Origin: Bacteroidota bacterium
GTDB lineage: Bacteria > Bacteroidota > Bacteroidia > JABEUT01
Length of the DNA stretch: 49,649 nucleotides
Direction: 5' to 3'
Assembly: GCA_013288205.1 (NCBI GenBank)
Contig: JABDCH010000005.1
Span: forward strand, 1 to 49,649
Positions 19,462-29,147 of the stretch are shown piece after piece. The number at the start of each line of letters is the position of its first letter. Within the stretch, counting starts at the first letter, position 1. A model generated the notes under the pieces. That model made no database searches, was not told the origin of the DNA, and saw only the letters and a program-made list of their open reading frames with translations. The translations under genes and the position numbers were made by a program.

Positions 19462-20907
19462 ATGCCAACGATTACACTCCTCATATTAACCTTTGCAGCA
19501 GCTTTTATCGCTCTATTTATGCCCATACGCTATGGGAACCGTTTTGCGTTTGCCTCCTCCTTAGTCATATTTGCATACTCGGTCTACTTGTTTATCACAT
19601 TCCCCATTAGCCCCGATTATCAAAATGTAGTTGATTATCCCTGGATTGAATCGCTCGGCATACATTTTAAAGTAGGGATGGACGGCATTTCCATTTTAAT
19701 GGTTATGCTCACCACCTTTTTAACACCACTGATTATTTTCTCCGTTCGTAAGAGCGAACCCCGTCCCCGTGCATTTTATTCGCTATTGTTATTTATGGAA
19801 ATGGCGCTCATTGGAGTTTTCGTTTCAATGGATGGCTTTATGTTCTATATTTTCTGGGAAATAGCGCTCATCCCGATTTATTTCATCTGCCTGCTGTGGG
19901 GAGGAAAAGATCGCGTAAAAATCACATTGAAATTTTTTATTTATACACTCACAGGTAGCTTGTTCATGTTGGTAGGGTTGATCTATTTATATCTCCACAC
20001 ATCCGGACAACACAGTTTCGATATACAGTCATTATATGCAGCCGGAAAATCACTCGATGCCCAACATCAGTGCATCCTGTTTTGGTTTTTCTTTCTTGCT
20101 TTTGGTATCAAGATGCCTATTTTTCCGTTGCACACCTGGCAGCCTGATACTTATACCGAAGCACCTGCACAAGGTACGATGATGCTTTCGGGTATTATGC
20201 TTAAAATGGGTATTTACGGACTTATCCGTTGGATGATACCCATGTTGCCGCTTGGCTTTTCACAAAACTCGCAATATGCCATGTGGTTAGCTGTTATAGG
20301 TGTTATTTATGCGGGCATTATTGCCTTCACCCAAAAAGACATGAAACGGTTGCTGGCTTACTCGTCTATTTCTCACGTTGGGTTAATTGCAGCCGGTATT
20401 TTTGCATTCAATGCACAGGGTTTGCAGGGTAGTATTATACAAATGCTAAGCCACGGTATTAACGTAGTGGGATTATTCTTTGTGGTAGATATTATTCAAT
20501 CGCGTACCGGAACAAGAGACCTTGGCTCGCTTGGAGGCATCCGGCTAAAAGCACCTTACCTGGCTACCGTATTTGCTATTATTATGTTGGGCGCAGTAGC
20601 TCTCCCATTAACAGATGGTTTCCCCGGTGAGTTTTTATTAATTAGCGGCGTGTTTAAATTCGACAACATTATGGGTGCCATTGCAGGACTTACCATTATT
20701 ATTGGAGCCGTATATATGCTTCGTGCTTATCAACGCAGTATGTTGGGTGAAACTTCTACATGGACCGATAGCTTCAGCGATATTACCATGGCAGAAAAAA
20801 CAGTATTGATACCAATTGTAATCATGGTTATTGTAATTGGGGTTTGCCCTAACCTGTTTTTACGGGTAAGCGAACCGGCCATTATGAAACTATTAAGCGG
20901 AATGTGA
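19462..20907 (+). CDS. nuoM: NADH-quinone oxidoreductase subunit M
   Basis: FYIFWEIALIPIYFIC, MPIFPLHTWQPDTYTEAPAQGTMMLSGIMLKMGIYG. Confidence 0.98.
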   Translation: MPTITLLILTFAAAFIALFMPIRYGNRFAFASSLVIFAYSVYLFITFPISPDYQNVVDYPWIESLGIHFKVGMDGISILMVMLTTFLTPLIIFSVRKSEPRPRAFYSLLLFMEMALIGVFVSMDGFMFYIFWEIALIPIYFICLLWGGKDRVKITLKFFIYTLTGSLFMLVGLIYLYLHTSGQHSFDIQSLYAAGKSLDAQHQCILFWFFFLAFGIKMPIFPLHTWQPDTYTEAPAQGTMMLSGIMLKMGIYGLIRWMIPMLPLGFSQNSQYAMWLAVIGVIYAGIIAFTQKDMKRLLAYSSISHVGLIAAGIFAFNAQGLQGSIIQMLSHGINVVGLFFVVDIIQSRTGTRDLGSLGGIRLKAPYLATVFAIIMLGAVALPLTDGFPGEFLLISGVFKFDNIMGAIAGLTIIIGAVYMLRAYQRSMLGETSTWTDSFSDITMAEKTVLIPIVIMVIVIGVCPNLFLRVSEPAIMKLLSGM

Positions 20908-20919
20908 GAAATTAGAAAT

Positions 20920-20970
20920 TAAAAAAGACGAATTGAACTTTAAGAACTTGATAAACTTGACGAACTAACT
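20920..20970. repeat. Degenerate short-repeat spacer (AACTT/GAACT-type units)
   Basis: GACGAATTGAACTTTAAGAACTTGATAAACTTGACGAACTAACT: repeated (G)AACTT(GA) words between nuoM and nuoN. Confidence 0.5.
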
Positions 20971-22338
20971 GTGAATACTCTCATAATACTTTCCGTACTT
21001 GGTGTAATAACACTTTTCGCCGAAATATTCCGGTTCAGGAAAGGTCTTTTCCCCTTGATATTGATCGGGCTTGCTGCTGCATTTACATTCACCGTGATGG
21101 ATTATAACAATCCGCAAGTGTATTTCGGCATGATGAATTTCGATAATTATGCGGTTGTCTTTTCATCAGCCATTTTAGTGATAGCTTTCCTTTGGTTTAT
21201 GATGGCGCAAAACTATTTTCTGCAGGAAACCAGCGTTACTGACCATTTTGCACTAATACTCTTCTCGCTCGTGGGTGCTGTTGTAATGGTGTCGTTCAAC
21301 AACCTTACCATGCTTTTCCTCGGAATTGAAATATTGTCTGTATCCGTTTATGTATTGGCTGCAAGCGATAAAAGCAACGTGCTGTCAAACGAATCGGGGT
21401 TCAAATATTTCCTTATGGGTTCATTCGCCACCGGGTTCCTTTTATTTGGAATCACCTTGATTTATGGCGTTACAGGCTCATTCGATTTAACTACCATACA
21501 TCAACATATTTCAACCGGAAACCAAACTGGCATGGCATTAGCAGGGGTTCTGCTGTTATTAGTGGGGTTAAGCTTTAAATCATCCCTGGCCCCATTCCAT
21601 TTTTGGGCTCCCGATGTATATGAAGGCGCGCCTACCACTATAACTACCTATATGGCAACGGTAGTAAAAATGGCTGCTTTTGCTGCTTTCTTCAGGCTGT
21701 TCTCTACCTGTTTTGCAGAGATTGCGGGGCATTGGACCCAAGTTCTCTGGTGGATGGTAATAATCACCTTATTCATAGGGAATGTCAGTGCTGTTAGGCA
21801 AAAGAGCCTCAAGCGCATGCTTGCTTATTCCAGCGTGGCACATGCCGGATATATTGCCATTGCCATCGTTTCCATGAGTGCGACTTCCGCATCAGCCATA
21901 TTCTATTACACGCTCACCTACTCCATCTCCAGCATCACTGCCTTTACCATTTTATTCATTGTTTCAAGACATAAGAACAGTAAAGATATTTCCGCATTTG
22001 AAGGCATTTCGAAAGCCAATCCATTAGTGTCATTCGCTATGACAGTAGCCATGTTATCGCTGGCAGGTATACCACCCACAGCAGGTTTCTTTGCAAAATA
22101 TTTTATTTTCTTCACAGCCATCCACAGTGGCTATACCTTATTGGTGCTGATTGCCATTGTGGCTGCATTAATTGGTATTTACTATTATTTCCGGGTGATC
22201 ATTGCCATGTACTTTAAACCGGAACAACAACTTGTACCTATTAAAGTGGGTATCCTGCACCGCATCGTGCTTATCATCACCACCATTCTTACCATTCTAT
22301 TGGGGATATTCCCCGATCTGATAATGGGGTGGCTATAA
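20971..22338 (+). CDS. nuoN: NADH-quinone oxidoreductase subunit N (GTG start)
   Basis: LFLGIEILSVSVYVLAA, SSLAPFHFWAPDVYEGAPTTITTYMATVVKMAAF. Confidence 0.97.
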   Translation: MNTLIILSVLGVITLFAEIFRFRKGLFPLILIGLAAAFTFTVMDYNNPQVYFGMMNFDNYAVVFSSAILVIAFLWFMMAQNYFLQETSVTDHFALILFSLVGAVVMVSFNNLTMLFLGIEILSVSVYVLAASDKSNVLSNESGFKYFLMGSFATGFLLFGITLIYGVTGSFDLTTIHQHISTGNQTGMALAGVLLLLVGLSFKSSLAPFHFWAPDVYEGAPTTITTYMATVVKMAAFAAFFRLFSTCFAEIAGHWTQVLWWMVIITLFIGNVSAVRQKSLKRMLAYSSVAHAGYIAIAIVSMSATSASAIFYYTLTYSISSITAFTILFIVSRHKNSKDISAFEGISKANPLVSFAMTVAMLSLAGIPPTAGFFAKYFIFFTAIHSGYTLLVLIAIVAALIGIYYYFRVIIAMYFKPEQQLVPIKVGILHRIVLIITTILTILLGIFPDLIMGWL

Positions 22339-22404
22339 TCTCACTTTTCACATTTTGATTTCTTACCGGGAATTTAAGAGATTGGAGAATTTTATTTATC
22401 TTCG

Positions 22405-22440
22405 TTCGTAACTCTCAGTTCTTAGTCCTAACCTCTTAAT
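22405..22440. repeat. Degenerate short-repeat spacer (TAACTCT/AGTTCTTA-type units)
   Basis: TTCGTAACTCTCAGTTCTTAGTCCTAACCTCTTAAT directly upstream of the DinB-like gene. Confidence 0.4.
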
Positions 22441-22450
22441 CCGTTTTCCC

Positions 22451-22969
22451 ATGAGACGATCTGACATAAAAACTATGCCCGACAGCCAGTCGACCAATAT
22501 CCATGAGGTAGAGGATATTGAAGTATTAGAGGCCTTGGAAAAATATGGAAAGAAGTATATAGAACCTGAAAGAGAACAACTGATTGCATTGAGAGAAAAA
22601 GTATATGCTCCCGGTAAGTGGACTGCCAAAGATATTATCCAGCATTTGATAGATGCGGAAAGAGTATTCTCATACCGCGCCATGCGTTTTGCCCGGAATG
22701 ATAAAACTCAACTTCCGGGTTTTGAAGAAAACGATTATGCAGTAACCGCAAACGCATCAAAAAGAAACATGGACGACCTACTGGATGAATATTACCTGGT
22801 GAGGAATTCTACTATCAAGCTTTTCAAAAGCTTTACCGATGAAATGCTGATGCGGGAAGGAGTAATACCCAGTGGTAATGTATCGGTGCTTGCCATCGGT
22901 TTTATAATGCCGGGGCATACTATTCATCACTTAAATGTGCTGAAGGAAAGATATTACAGGCTGCTGTAA
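22451..22969 (+). CDS. DinB family protein
   Basis: PGKWTAKDIIQHLIDAERVFSYRAMRFAR ... MPGHTIHHLNVLKERY: spaced His residues typical of DinB/YfiT four-helix proteins. Confidence 0.85.
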   Translation: MRRSDIKTMPDSQSTNIHEVEDIEVLEALEKYGKKYIEPEREQLIALREKVYAPGKWTAKDIIQHLIDAERVFSYRAMRFARNDKTQLPGFEENDYAVTANASKRNMDDLLDEYYLVRNSTIKLFKSFTDEMLMREGVIPSGNVSVLAIGFIMPGHTIHHLNVLKERYYRLL

Positions 22970-24535
22970 TTAGCCTTTATACATACCAAAGACCCTGCGG
23001 AAAGTATCAGAAATTTCACCCAGTGAAACATAATTTTCGCAGGCGTCTACAATAGCGGGCATCAGGTTCGTATCGCTCTTGGCCTCACTTTCCAGGCGTA
23101 GCAAGCAAGCTTTCACTTTCTCCTGGTCGCGTTCTGCTTTTACCTTTTTCAGCTTGTCTATTTGGAACTGCCTGATGGAATCATCTACCCGCAATAGGTT
23201 TTCAGGCATTTTTTCTTCTACCGCAAACTTATTCACGCCTACAATTATTTTTTCTTCTTTCTCTATCTTATCCTGGTATTCAAAAGCAGAAGCGGCAATT
23301 TCATTTTGTATATAACTCTTTTCAAGCGCTTTTACAGCGCCACCCATTTTTTCAATTTTATCTAAATACTCCCAGGCAGCTTTCTCTACTTGGTTGGTGA
23401 GGGTCTCTATAAAATAAGAGCCTGCCAGCGGATCTACTGTATCCGGAACGCCACTTTCATACGCAATTACCTGTTGTGTGCGCAAGGCCAATCGTGCAGC
23501 TTCTTCCGTAGGTAAGGCAAGGGCCTCGTCAAACCCATTGGTATGAAGCGATTGTGTACCGCCCATCACTGCTGAGAGCGCTTGTATAGTTACCCGTATA
23601 ATGTTGTTATAAGGTTGTTGTGCCGTAAGCGTAGAGCCCGCCGTTTGTGTATGGAAGCGCAGCATCTGTGCTTGTGCCTCAGTCGCACCTAAATCCTTGG
23701 TGATTTTCGCCCACATCCTTCGTGCAGCCCTGAATTTGGCTACTTCTTCGAACAGGTTGTTATGAGCATTGAAGAAGAAGGATAATCGTTTAGCAAATAC
23801 ATTTATATCGAGACCTTTTTTTTGAGCGGCACGGCAATATTCACGTCCGTTAGCAAGGGTAAATGCCAATTCCTGCACAGCGGTAGAGCCTGCTTCGCGT
23901 ATATGGTAGCCCGATATGGAAATGGTGTTCCACTTGGGAACTTCCTTGCTGCAATATTCAAAAATATCGGTAATGATGCGCATAGATGGTTCAGGCGGAT
24001 AAATATAGGTTCCGCGTGCCGCATACTCCTTTAGTATATCATTTTGAATGGTGCCCGAAATCTTTTTAATGTCAGCTCCTTGCTTTCTTGCAAGCGCAAT
24101 GTACATGCCAAGCAGTGTAGATGCGGTAGAATTGATAGTCATGGATGTAGAAATATTTTCCATCTTAATGCCATCAAATAATATTTCCATATCGCGCAGG
24201 GTATCTATTGCCACACCTGATTTGCCTACTTCGCCTTCCGATAAATCATGGTCGGAATCATAACCCATTTGTGTGGGAAGGTCAAACGCTACAGAAAGTC
24301 CAGTAGTTCCGTTATTGAGAAGATAATGATACCGTTTATTTGATTCTTCAGCCGTGGAGAACCCGGCATATTGGCGCATGGTCCATAACTTACTTCTATA
24401 CATATCAGGATGCACTCCTCTGGTAAAAGGATAAACGCCAGGCTGCTCATTTGATGCTGCAACAGGTGGGTAACAACGTTCTATTTCAATTCCGGAATCG
24501 GTATAAAATTTCTTGCATTCGTCTAGTTTGCTCAT
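22970..24535 (-). CDS. Methylmalonyl-CoA mutase, catalytic (large/alpha) subunit without B12-binding domain
   Basis: [73 protein letters not shown]; start moved to ATG 24535 ([10 protein letters not shown]). Confidence 0.92.
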   Translation of the reverse strand: MSKLDECKKFYTDSGIEIERCYPPVAASNEQPGVYPFTRGVHPDMYRSKLWTMRQYAGFSTAEESNKRYHYLLNNGTTGLSVAFDLPTQMGYDSDHDLSEGEVGKSGVAIDTLRDMEILFDGIKMENISTSMTINSTASTLLGMYIALARKQGADIKKISGTIQNDILKEYAARGTYIYPPEPSMRIITDIFEYCSKEVPKWNTISISGYHIREAGSTAVQELAFTLANGREYCRAAQKKGLDINVFAKRLSFFFNAHNNLFEEVAKFRAARRMWAKITKDLGATEAQAQMLRFHTQTAGSTLTAQQPYNNIIRVTIQALSAVMGGTQSLHTNGFDEALALPTEEAARLALRTQQVIAYESGVPDTVDPLAGSYFIETLTNQVEKAAWEYLDKIEKMGGAVKALEKSYIQNEIAASAFEYQDKIEKEEKIIVGVNKFAVEEKMPENLLRVDDSIRQFQIDKLKKVKAERDQEKVKACLLRLESEAKSDTNLMPAIVDACENYVSLGEISDTFRRVFGMYKG

Positions 24536-24553
24536 GTTTAATTCAATTGATAA

Positions 24554-24601
24554 CGATAGACAAAGATAGGGAATGCATGAAAGTAAGGTATCTTTGTATC
24601 G
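24554..24601. promoter_or_regulatory. Divergent mirror-image -7 elements for the mutase (-) and flavoprotein (+) genes
   Basis: CGATAGACAAAGATA (24554-24568) and TATCTTTGTATCG (24589-24601): inverted copies, each containing TATCTTTG in its own transcription direction. Confidence 0.6.
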
Positions 24602-24609
24602 AAGCCAAT

Positions 24610-25782
24610 ATGAATTCAACCGCTAAAACAAAAATTGCCATTATAGGAGGCGGCCCCGCAGGATTAATGCTTGCCGCCAAGTTGGATGAAGCTAAGTTTG
24701 AAGTCAGCATCTATGAAAAGAACAACGCACCTGCACGTAAGTTTTTGGTCGCAGGGCATGGTGGTTTTAATTTAACTCATTCAGAACCCATTGAACAATT
24801 CATTAAACGCTATACGCCTTCTTCCTTCTTTGAGCCTTTACTCCGCTCGTTTTCAAACACCGATTTGCAGGCTTGGTTGAACACCATCGGCATTCCTACA
24901 TTTACCGGAACCAGTAAACGTATCTTTCCTCAAAAAGGGATTAAACCGATACAAGTACTGAATACCATCTTAAAGGTTTTAAAAGATAAGAACGTAAAAC
25001 TGCATACTGAATATAACTGGCAGGGCGAAAAAATGGATGCTGATATAACCGTGTTTGCCCTAGGTGGATCGAGCTGGAAAATAACCGGCTCAGATGGAAG
25101 TTGGACCAACTATTTTCAAGATAAGGGGATTGAAATTATTCCCTTCCAGGCCTCTAACTGTGCCTTTCAAATCAATTGGCCAAAAAACCTGATTAGTCTT
25201 GCAGCAGGGTTACCCTTGAAAAACATTGCTTTAAAATCACTTGATGTCATTAAGAATGGAGAAGTAGTTATAACTGAATTTGGCATGGAAGGAAGCGGAA
25301 TTTATGCACTTAGTCCGCAAATTCGCCAGCAACTTAATGAACAAGGGAAAGCGATATGTTACATTGACTTAAAGCCATCGTTGAGTATGGATAAATTGGT
25401 TCAGCTTTTGGAAGAGAAGCCGGGTAATTATACCATAACAAAATATTTAGACAGCAATCTAAATCTTTCCAAAGCTCAATTGGCACTCTTGAAAAATCTT
25501 ACTACAAAAGAAGACTTCCTGAAGCCTGAAACACTTGCAGTTAAAATAAAAGAACTTCCCCTACAAATAACAGGGCTGGCCTCGATTGATGAGGCAATCT
25601 CAACAACCGGGGGAGTATCCTTAAATGAAATTGACAGCAGTTTTCAACTTAAAAAATGGCCTAATCACTATGCAATTGGCGAAATGCTTGATTGGGATGC
25701 GCCCACGGGCGGCTACTTGCTGCAAGGCTGCTTCAGTATGGGATACAATTTGGCTGAATGTTTGAATAAATCAGTAGAATAG
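24610..25782 (+). CDS. NAD(P)/FAD-dependent oxidoreductase, HI0933-like / TIGR03862-like flavoprotein
   Basis: [78 protein letters not shown]. Start moved to ATG 24610. Confidence 0.88.
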   Translation: MNSTAKTKIAIIGGGPAGLMLAAKLDEAKFEVSIYEKNNAPARKFLVAGHGGFNLTHSEPIEQFIKRYTPSSFFEPLLRSFSNTDLQAWLNTIGIPTFTGTSKRIFPQKGIKPIQVLNTILKVLKDKNVKLHTEYNWQGEKMDADITVFALGGSSWKITGSDGSWTNYFQDKGIEIIPFQASNCAFQINWPKNLISLAAGLPLKNIALKSLDVIKNGEVVITEFGMEGSGIYALSPQIRQQLNEQGKAICYIDLKPSLSMDKLVQLLEEKPGNYTITKYLDSNLNLSKAQLALLKNLTTKEDFLKPETLAVKIKELPLQITGLASIDEAISTTGGVSLNEIDSSFQLKKWPNHYAIGEMLDWDAPTGGYLLQGCFSMGYNLAECLNKSVE

Positions 25783-25848
25783 TGCGATTTTAATAAAAAA
25801 ATAGCACGCATACCACATACAAGTATCAAATAAATTGCAAAATTAGGC

Positions 25849-25856
25849 TACTTTTG
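25849..25856 (+). promoter_or_regulatory. Candidate -7 element (TACTTTTG) for lepA
   Basis: TAnnTTTG match upstream of lepA. Confidence 0.4.
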
Positions 25857-25871
25857 CGCCCCGTATAAAAA

Positions 25872-27680
25872 ATGCGGCTACCCTTTATGTCGAAAATGGA
25901 AAACATACGTAACTTTTGCATTATTGCACACATTGATCATGGCAAAAGTACCCTGGCTGACAGGCTATTGGAGTTCACTAAAACCATTAGCTCAAGGGAT
26001 ATGCAGGCACAGGTACTGGATGATATGGACTTGGAAAGAGAACGTGGTATCACCATCAAGAGCCATGCTATACAAATGAACTTTGCCTATAAGGGGCAAC
26101 AATATGTACTTAATCTTATCGATACTCCCGGCCACGTGGATTTTTCGTACGAAGTATCCCGTTCTATTGCTGCTTGTGAAGGAGCCTTATTATTGGTTGA
26201 CTCTACACAGGGTATACAAGCACAAACTATATCGAATTTATATTTAGCGTTGGATAATGACCTTACGGTTATTCCAGTGTTGAACAAGGTGGATATGCCC
26301 AATGCCATGATTGAAGAGGTAAAGGATCAAATGGTGGAGATTATAGGGTGCAGAAGAGAAGAAATATTGCTGGCAAGTGGTAAAACAGGGCAGGGCGTTA
26401 ATGAAGTATTGGAAGCTATTATAGAAAGAATTGCCGCTCCGAAAGGAGACCCCGAAGCTCCACTTCAAGCCCTCATTTTTGACTCTGTATTCAATATTTT
26501 CCGCGGGATTGTTGCTTATTACAAAGTAGTTAATGGCACTATAAAAAAAGGTGACCTGGTTAAATTTGTCTCTACTGAAACGGAATATATAGCGGAAGAA
26601 GTTGGTGTACAAAGATTGGCCTATGAACCTCGTAAGGAAGTAGGTGCAGGCGATGTTGGATATATTATTTCTGGTATAAAAGCCGCAAAAGAAGTGCGTG
26701 TAGGAGATACTATTACTAATGTTGCAAATCCGTGCAAAGAAGGCATACAAGGCTTTAAAGAAGTAAAACCCATGGTGTTTGCAGGGATCTACCCTATAGA
26801 CACGGATGATTATGAAGAACTGCGTGGTGCAATGGGCAAACTGCAATTGAATGACGCTGCGTTGGTTTATGAACCGGAATCTACCGCTGCATTGGGTTTT
26901 GGTTTTCGCTGTGGTTTTTTAGGAATGTTGCATTTGGAAATTATACAGGAGCGTTTGGATAGGGAGTTCAACATGAATGTAATTACCACTGTTCCTAACG
27001 TATCTTATAAAGCTTATGATACCAAAGGGGAAATGCTGATTATAAACAACCCCAGTGATATGCCCGACCCCACCATGCTCGACCATGTGGAGGAACCTTA
27101 TATTCAAGCCAATATCATTACCAAAACAGAATTTGTCGGTTCTATTATGTCCCTGTGTATTGAAAAAAGAGGATTCATAAAAAACCAGCATTATCTTACT
27201 ACCGACCGGGTGGAAATGGTTTTTGAAATGCCCCTTGCCGAAATTGTATTTGATTTTTACGACCGTCTGAAAAGTATCTCCAAAGGCTATGCATCGTTCG
27301 ATTATACGCCTATCGATTACAGATCATCTGAATTGGTAAAACTGGATATCATCCTGAACGGAGAATTGGTAGATGCTTTGGCAGCCCTGATACACAGAGA
27401 CCACGCACAGGAGTTTGGCAGAAAAATTTGTGAGAAATTAAAAGAATTAATCCCCCGTCAGCAATTCCAGATAGCCATACAGGCTGCAATTGGAGCCAAA
27501 ATTATTGCCCGCGAAAACATAAGTGCCATACGGAAAGACGTGACTGCCAAATGCTATGGTGGCGATATTTCACGTAAACGTAAACTGCTTGAAAAGCAAA
27601 AGAAAGGTAAAAAACGGATGAAACAAGTAGGCAATGTTGAAATCCCACAATCGGCATTTATGGCGGTACTGAAACTCTAA
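25872..27680 (+). CDS. lepA: Elongation factor 4 (start could be 25887 or 25896)
   Basis: [53 protein letters not shown]-terminal [28 protein letters not shown]. Confidence 0.97.
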   Translation: MRLPFMSKMENIRNFCIIAHIDHGKSTLADRLLEFTKTISSRDMQAQVLDDMDLERERGITIKSHAIQMNFAYKGQQYVLNLIDTPGHVDFSYEVSRSIAACEGALLLVDSTQGIQAQTISNLYLALDNDLTVIPVLNKVDMPNAMIEEVKDQMVEIIGCRREEILLASGKTGQGVNEVLEAIIERIAAPKGDPEAPLQALIFDSVFNIFRGIVAYYKVVNGTIKKGDLVKFVSTETEYIAEEVGVQRLAYEPRKEVGAGDVGYIISGIKAAKEVRVGDTITNVANPCKEGIQGFKEVKPMVFAGIYPIDTDDYEELRGAMGKLQLNDAALVYEPESTAALGFGFRCGFLGMLHLEIIQERLDREFNMNVITTVPNVSYKAYDTKGEMLIINNPSDMPDPTMLDHVEEPYIQANIITKTEFVGSIMSLCIEKRGFIKNQHYLTTDRVEMVFEMPLAEIVFDFYDRLKSISKGYASFDYTPIDYRSSELVKLDIILNGELVDALAALIHRDHAQEFGRKICEKLKELIPRQQFQIAIQAAIGAKIIARENISAIRKDVTAKCYGGDISRKRKLLEKQKKGKKRMKQVGNVEIPQSAFMAVLKL

Positions 27681-27689
27681 TTAATAATG

Positions 27690-27752
27690 AAGAATTAATA
27701 ATTAAAAATCTCATACACATCAGCTATTATTAATTCCTAATTATTAATTCTT
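27690..27752. repeat. 15-bp perfect inverted repeat in the lepA-rsmE spacer
   Basis: AAGAATTAATAATTA (27690-27704) and TAATTATTAATTCTT (27738-27752); a second nested pair ATTAATAAT (27680-27688) / ATTATTAAT (27726-27734). Confidence 0.8.
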
Positions 27753-27763
27753 AATTAAATAAA

Positions 27764-28468
27764 GTGCATCGTTTCTACGTTTCTGAAGTATCAGGAGATA
27801 TATGTAAGCTGAGCGAAGAAGAATCTAAGCACTGTATACGGGTTTTGCGCCTCCAACAGAACGATAGTGTGGAAATATTAAATGGCAAAGGGAAGAGCTT
27901 TTCGGCGATTATTGAAAATGCCAATTCCAAAGCCTGCTTATTGAAGATAATGGCTCAAAATTTTGAGCCATTATCAATGTGGGAATTGCACGTGGCTGTA
28001 GCTCCTACCAAAAACATGGCACGCATGGAATGGCTGGTTGAAAAACTGACGGAAATAGGAATTACTAAATTTATTCCCGTAGAGTGCCATAATTCTGAGC
28101 GAACTATTGTAAAAACAGAGCGATTGAAAAAAATTGCCATAGAGGCTATGAAACAATCAGGGAATCTTTATTTACCAGAGATTGGGGAATTAATTCCGCT
28201 GGAAAACCTGTTTGATAAATATAACTCCTATCAGGGGCAAAAATTTATTCCACATTGTAACGATTCTGAGCGTAAAACGCTATCCTCAGTGTATCAAAAA
28301 GGACAAAATGCGCTTATTTTGATAGGCCCGGAAGGCGATTTTACCAAAGAAGAAGTGAATACAGCTATTAACCAGTCATTTATACCTGTTGTTCTAAATG
28401 AAGCTACCCTTCGCACAGAAACCGCCGCCCTGGTATCTGCCATCGCGTTGAAAACATTCAATACATAG
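27764..28468 (+). CDS. rsmE: 16S rRNA (uracil(1498)-N(3))-methyltransferase (GTG start)
   Basis: MHRFYV start, H.IRVLR, ILIGPEGDFTKEEV, VVLNEATLRTETAALVSAIAL. Confidence 0.95.
   Translation: MHRFYVSEVSGDICKLSEEESKHCIRVLRLQQNDSVEILNGKGKSFSAIIENANSKACLLKIMAQNFEPLSMWELHVAVAPTKNMARMEWLVEKLTEIGITKFIPVECHNSERTIVKTERLKKIAIEAMKQSGNLYLPEIGELIPLENLFDKYNSYQGQKFIPHCNDSERKTLSSVYQKGQNALILIGPEGDFTKEEVNTAINQSFIPVVLNEATLRTETAALVSAIALKTFNT
27946..27975. repeat. Perfect 30-bp palindrome inside rsmE
   Basis: GATAATGGCTCAAAATTTTGAGCCATTATC equals its own reverse complement; centre between 27960 and 27961. Confidence 0.95.
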
Positions 28469-28484
28469 TTTAATTTTATTTTTT

Positions 28485-28508
28485 TATATTTGATATCCAG
28501 CTAGATAT
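28485..28508 (+). promoter_or_regulatory. Candidate -7 element (TATATTTG) followed by an imperfect palindrome upstream of the sigma factor gene
   Basis: TATATTTG 28485-28492; ATATCCAGCTAGATAT 28493-28508 (14 of 16 positions symmetric). Confidence 0.35.
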
Positions 28509-28602
28509 GAAATACATGATACGTTGCGTCATTTATGACCAACCTTTTAATTATTTTTCCCGTATCAGTACATTATAAAAGTTGCCGGTAAAGCTAATGT
28601 GA

Positions 28603-29139
28603 ATGAACATAGAGATTGACTTAATAACTGCTTGCATCAGGAAGGAGAGGAAGGCGCAGTATGACCTTTACAAGCTGGTATTCCGTTATCTGATGAGCAT
28701 TTGCGTAAGGTACACTCATTCTTACGAAGAAGCAAATGAAGCATTAAACACCGGTTTCTTAAAAATACTCAATAACCTTGAAAAATATAAGGCTGATGTG
28801 CCTTTTAAGGCATGGATAAGAAAAATTATGGTAAATGTGCTGATAGATGAGTACCGGAAACAAAAAAAGGAAAGGGAGAATACTAAAATGATGCTGGAAT
28901 ACGTTGAACATACACCTATGGTGGAAATAAATAATGCCATTGCAAAAATGGATGCTGAACGAATACATAGGCTGATCATGGAGTTACCTATTGTAAGTCA
29001 GCGGGTGTTTAATTTATTTGTAATTGACGGATTTGACCATAAAGAAATAGCAGCCATGTTAGGAATAAGCGAAGGCACCTCCAAATGGCACTTACATAAC
29101 TCGAGGGAATTACTGAAAGAAAAACTAGTTAACGCATAG
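28603..29139 (+). CDS. RNA polymerase sigma factor, sigma-70 family (ECF)
   Basis: 178 aa; sigma2-like YKADVPFKAWIRKIMVNVLIDEYRK; sigma4 VFNLFVIDGFDHKEIAAMLGISEGTSKWHLHNSRELLKEKL. Confidence 0.92.
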   Translation: MNIEIDLITACIRKERKAQYDLYKLVFRYLMSICVRYTHSYEEANEALNTGFLKILNNLEKYKADVPFKAWIRKIMVNVLIDEYRKQKKERENTKMMLEYVEHTPMVEINNAIAKMDAERIHRLIMELPIVSQRVFNLFVIDGFDHKEIAAMLGISEGTSKWHLHNSRELLKEKLVNA

Positions 29140-29147
29140 GATTAATC

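Noticed and set aside
24451-24609. Upstream extension of the flavoprotein ORF and the overlapping extension of the mutase ORF
   Set aside because: The extensions overlap each other and cover the divergent promoter; conserved starts are ATG 24610 and ATG 24535.
26244-26846. 200-aa antisense ORF inside lepA
   Set aside because: Fully antisense to a strongly conserved gene, aromatic/Cys-rich composition typical of a reverse-frame shadow; no recognisable motif.
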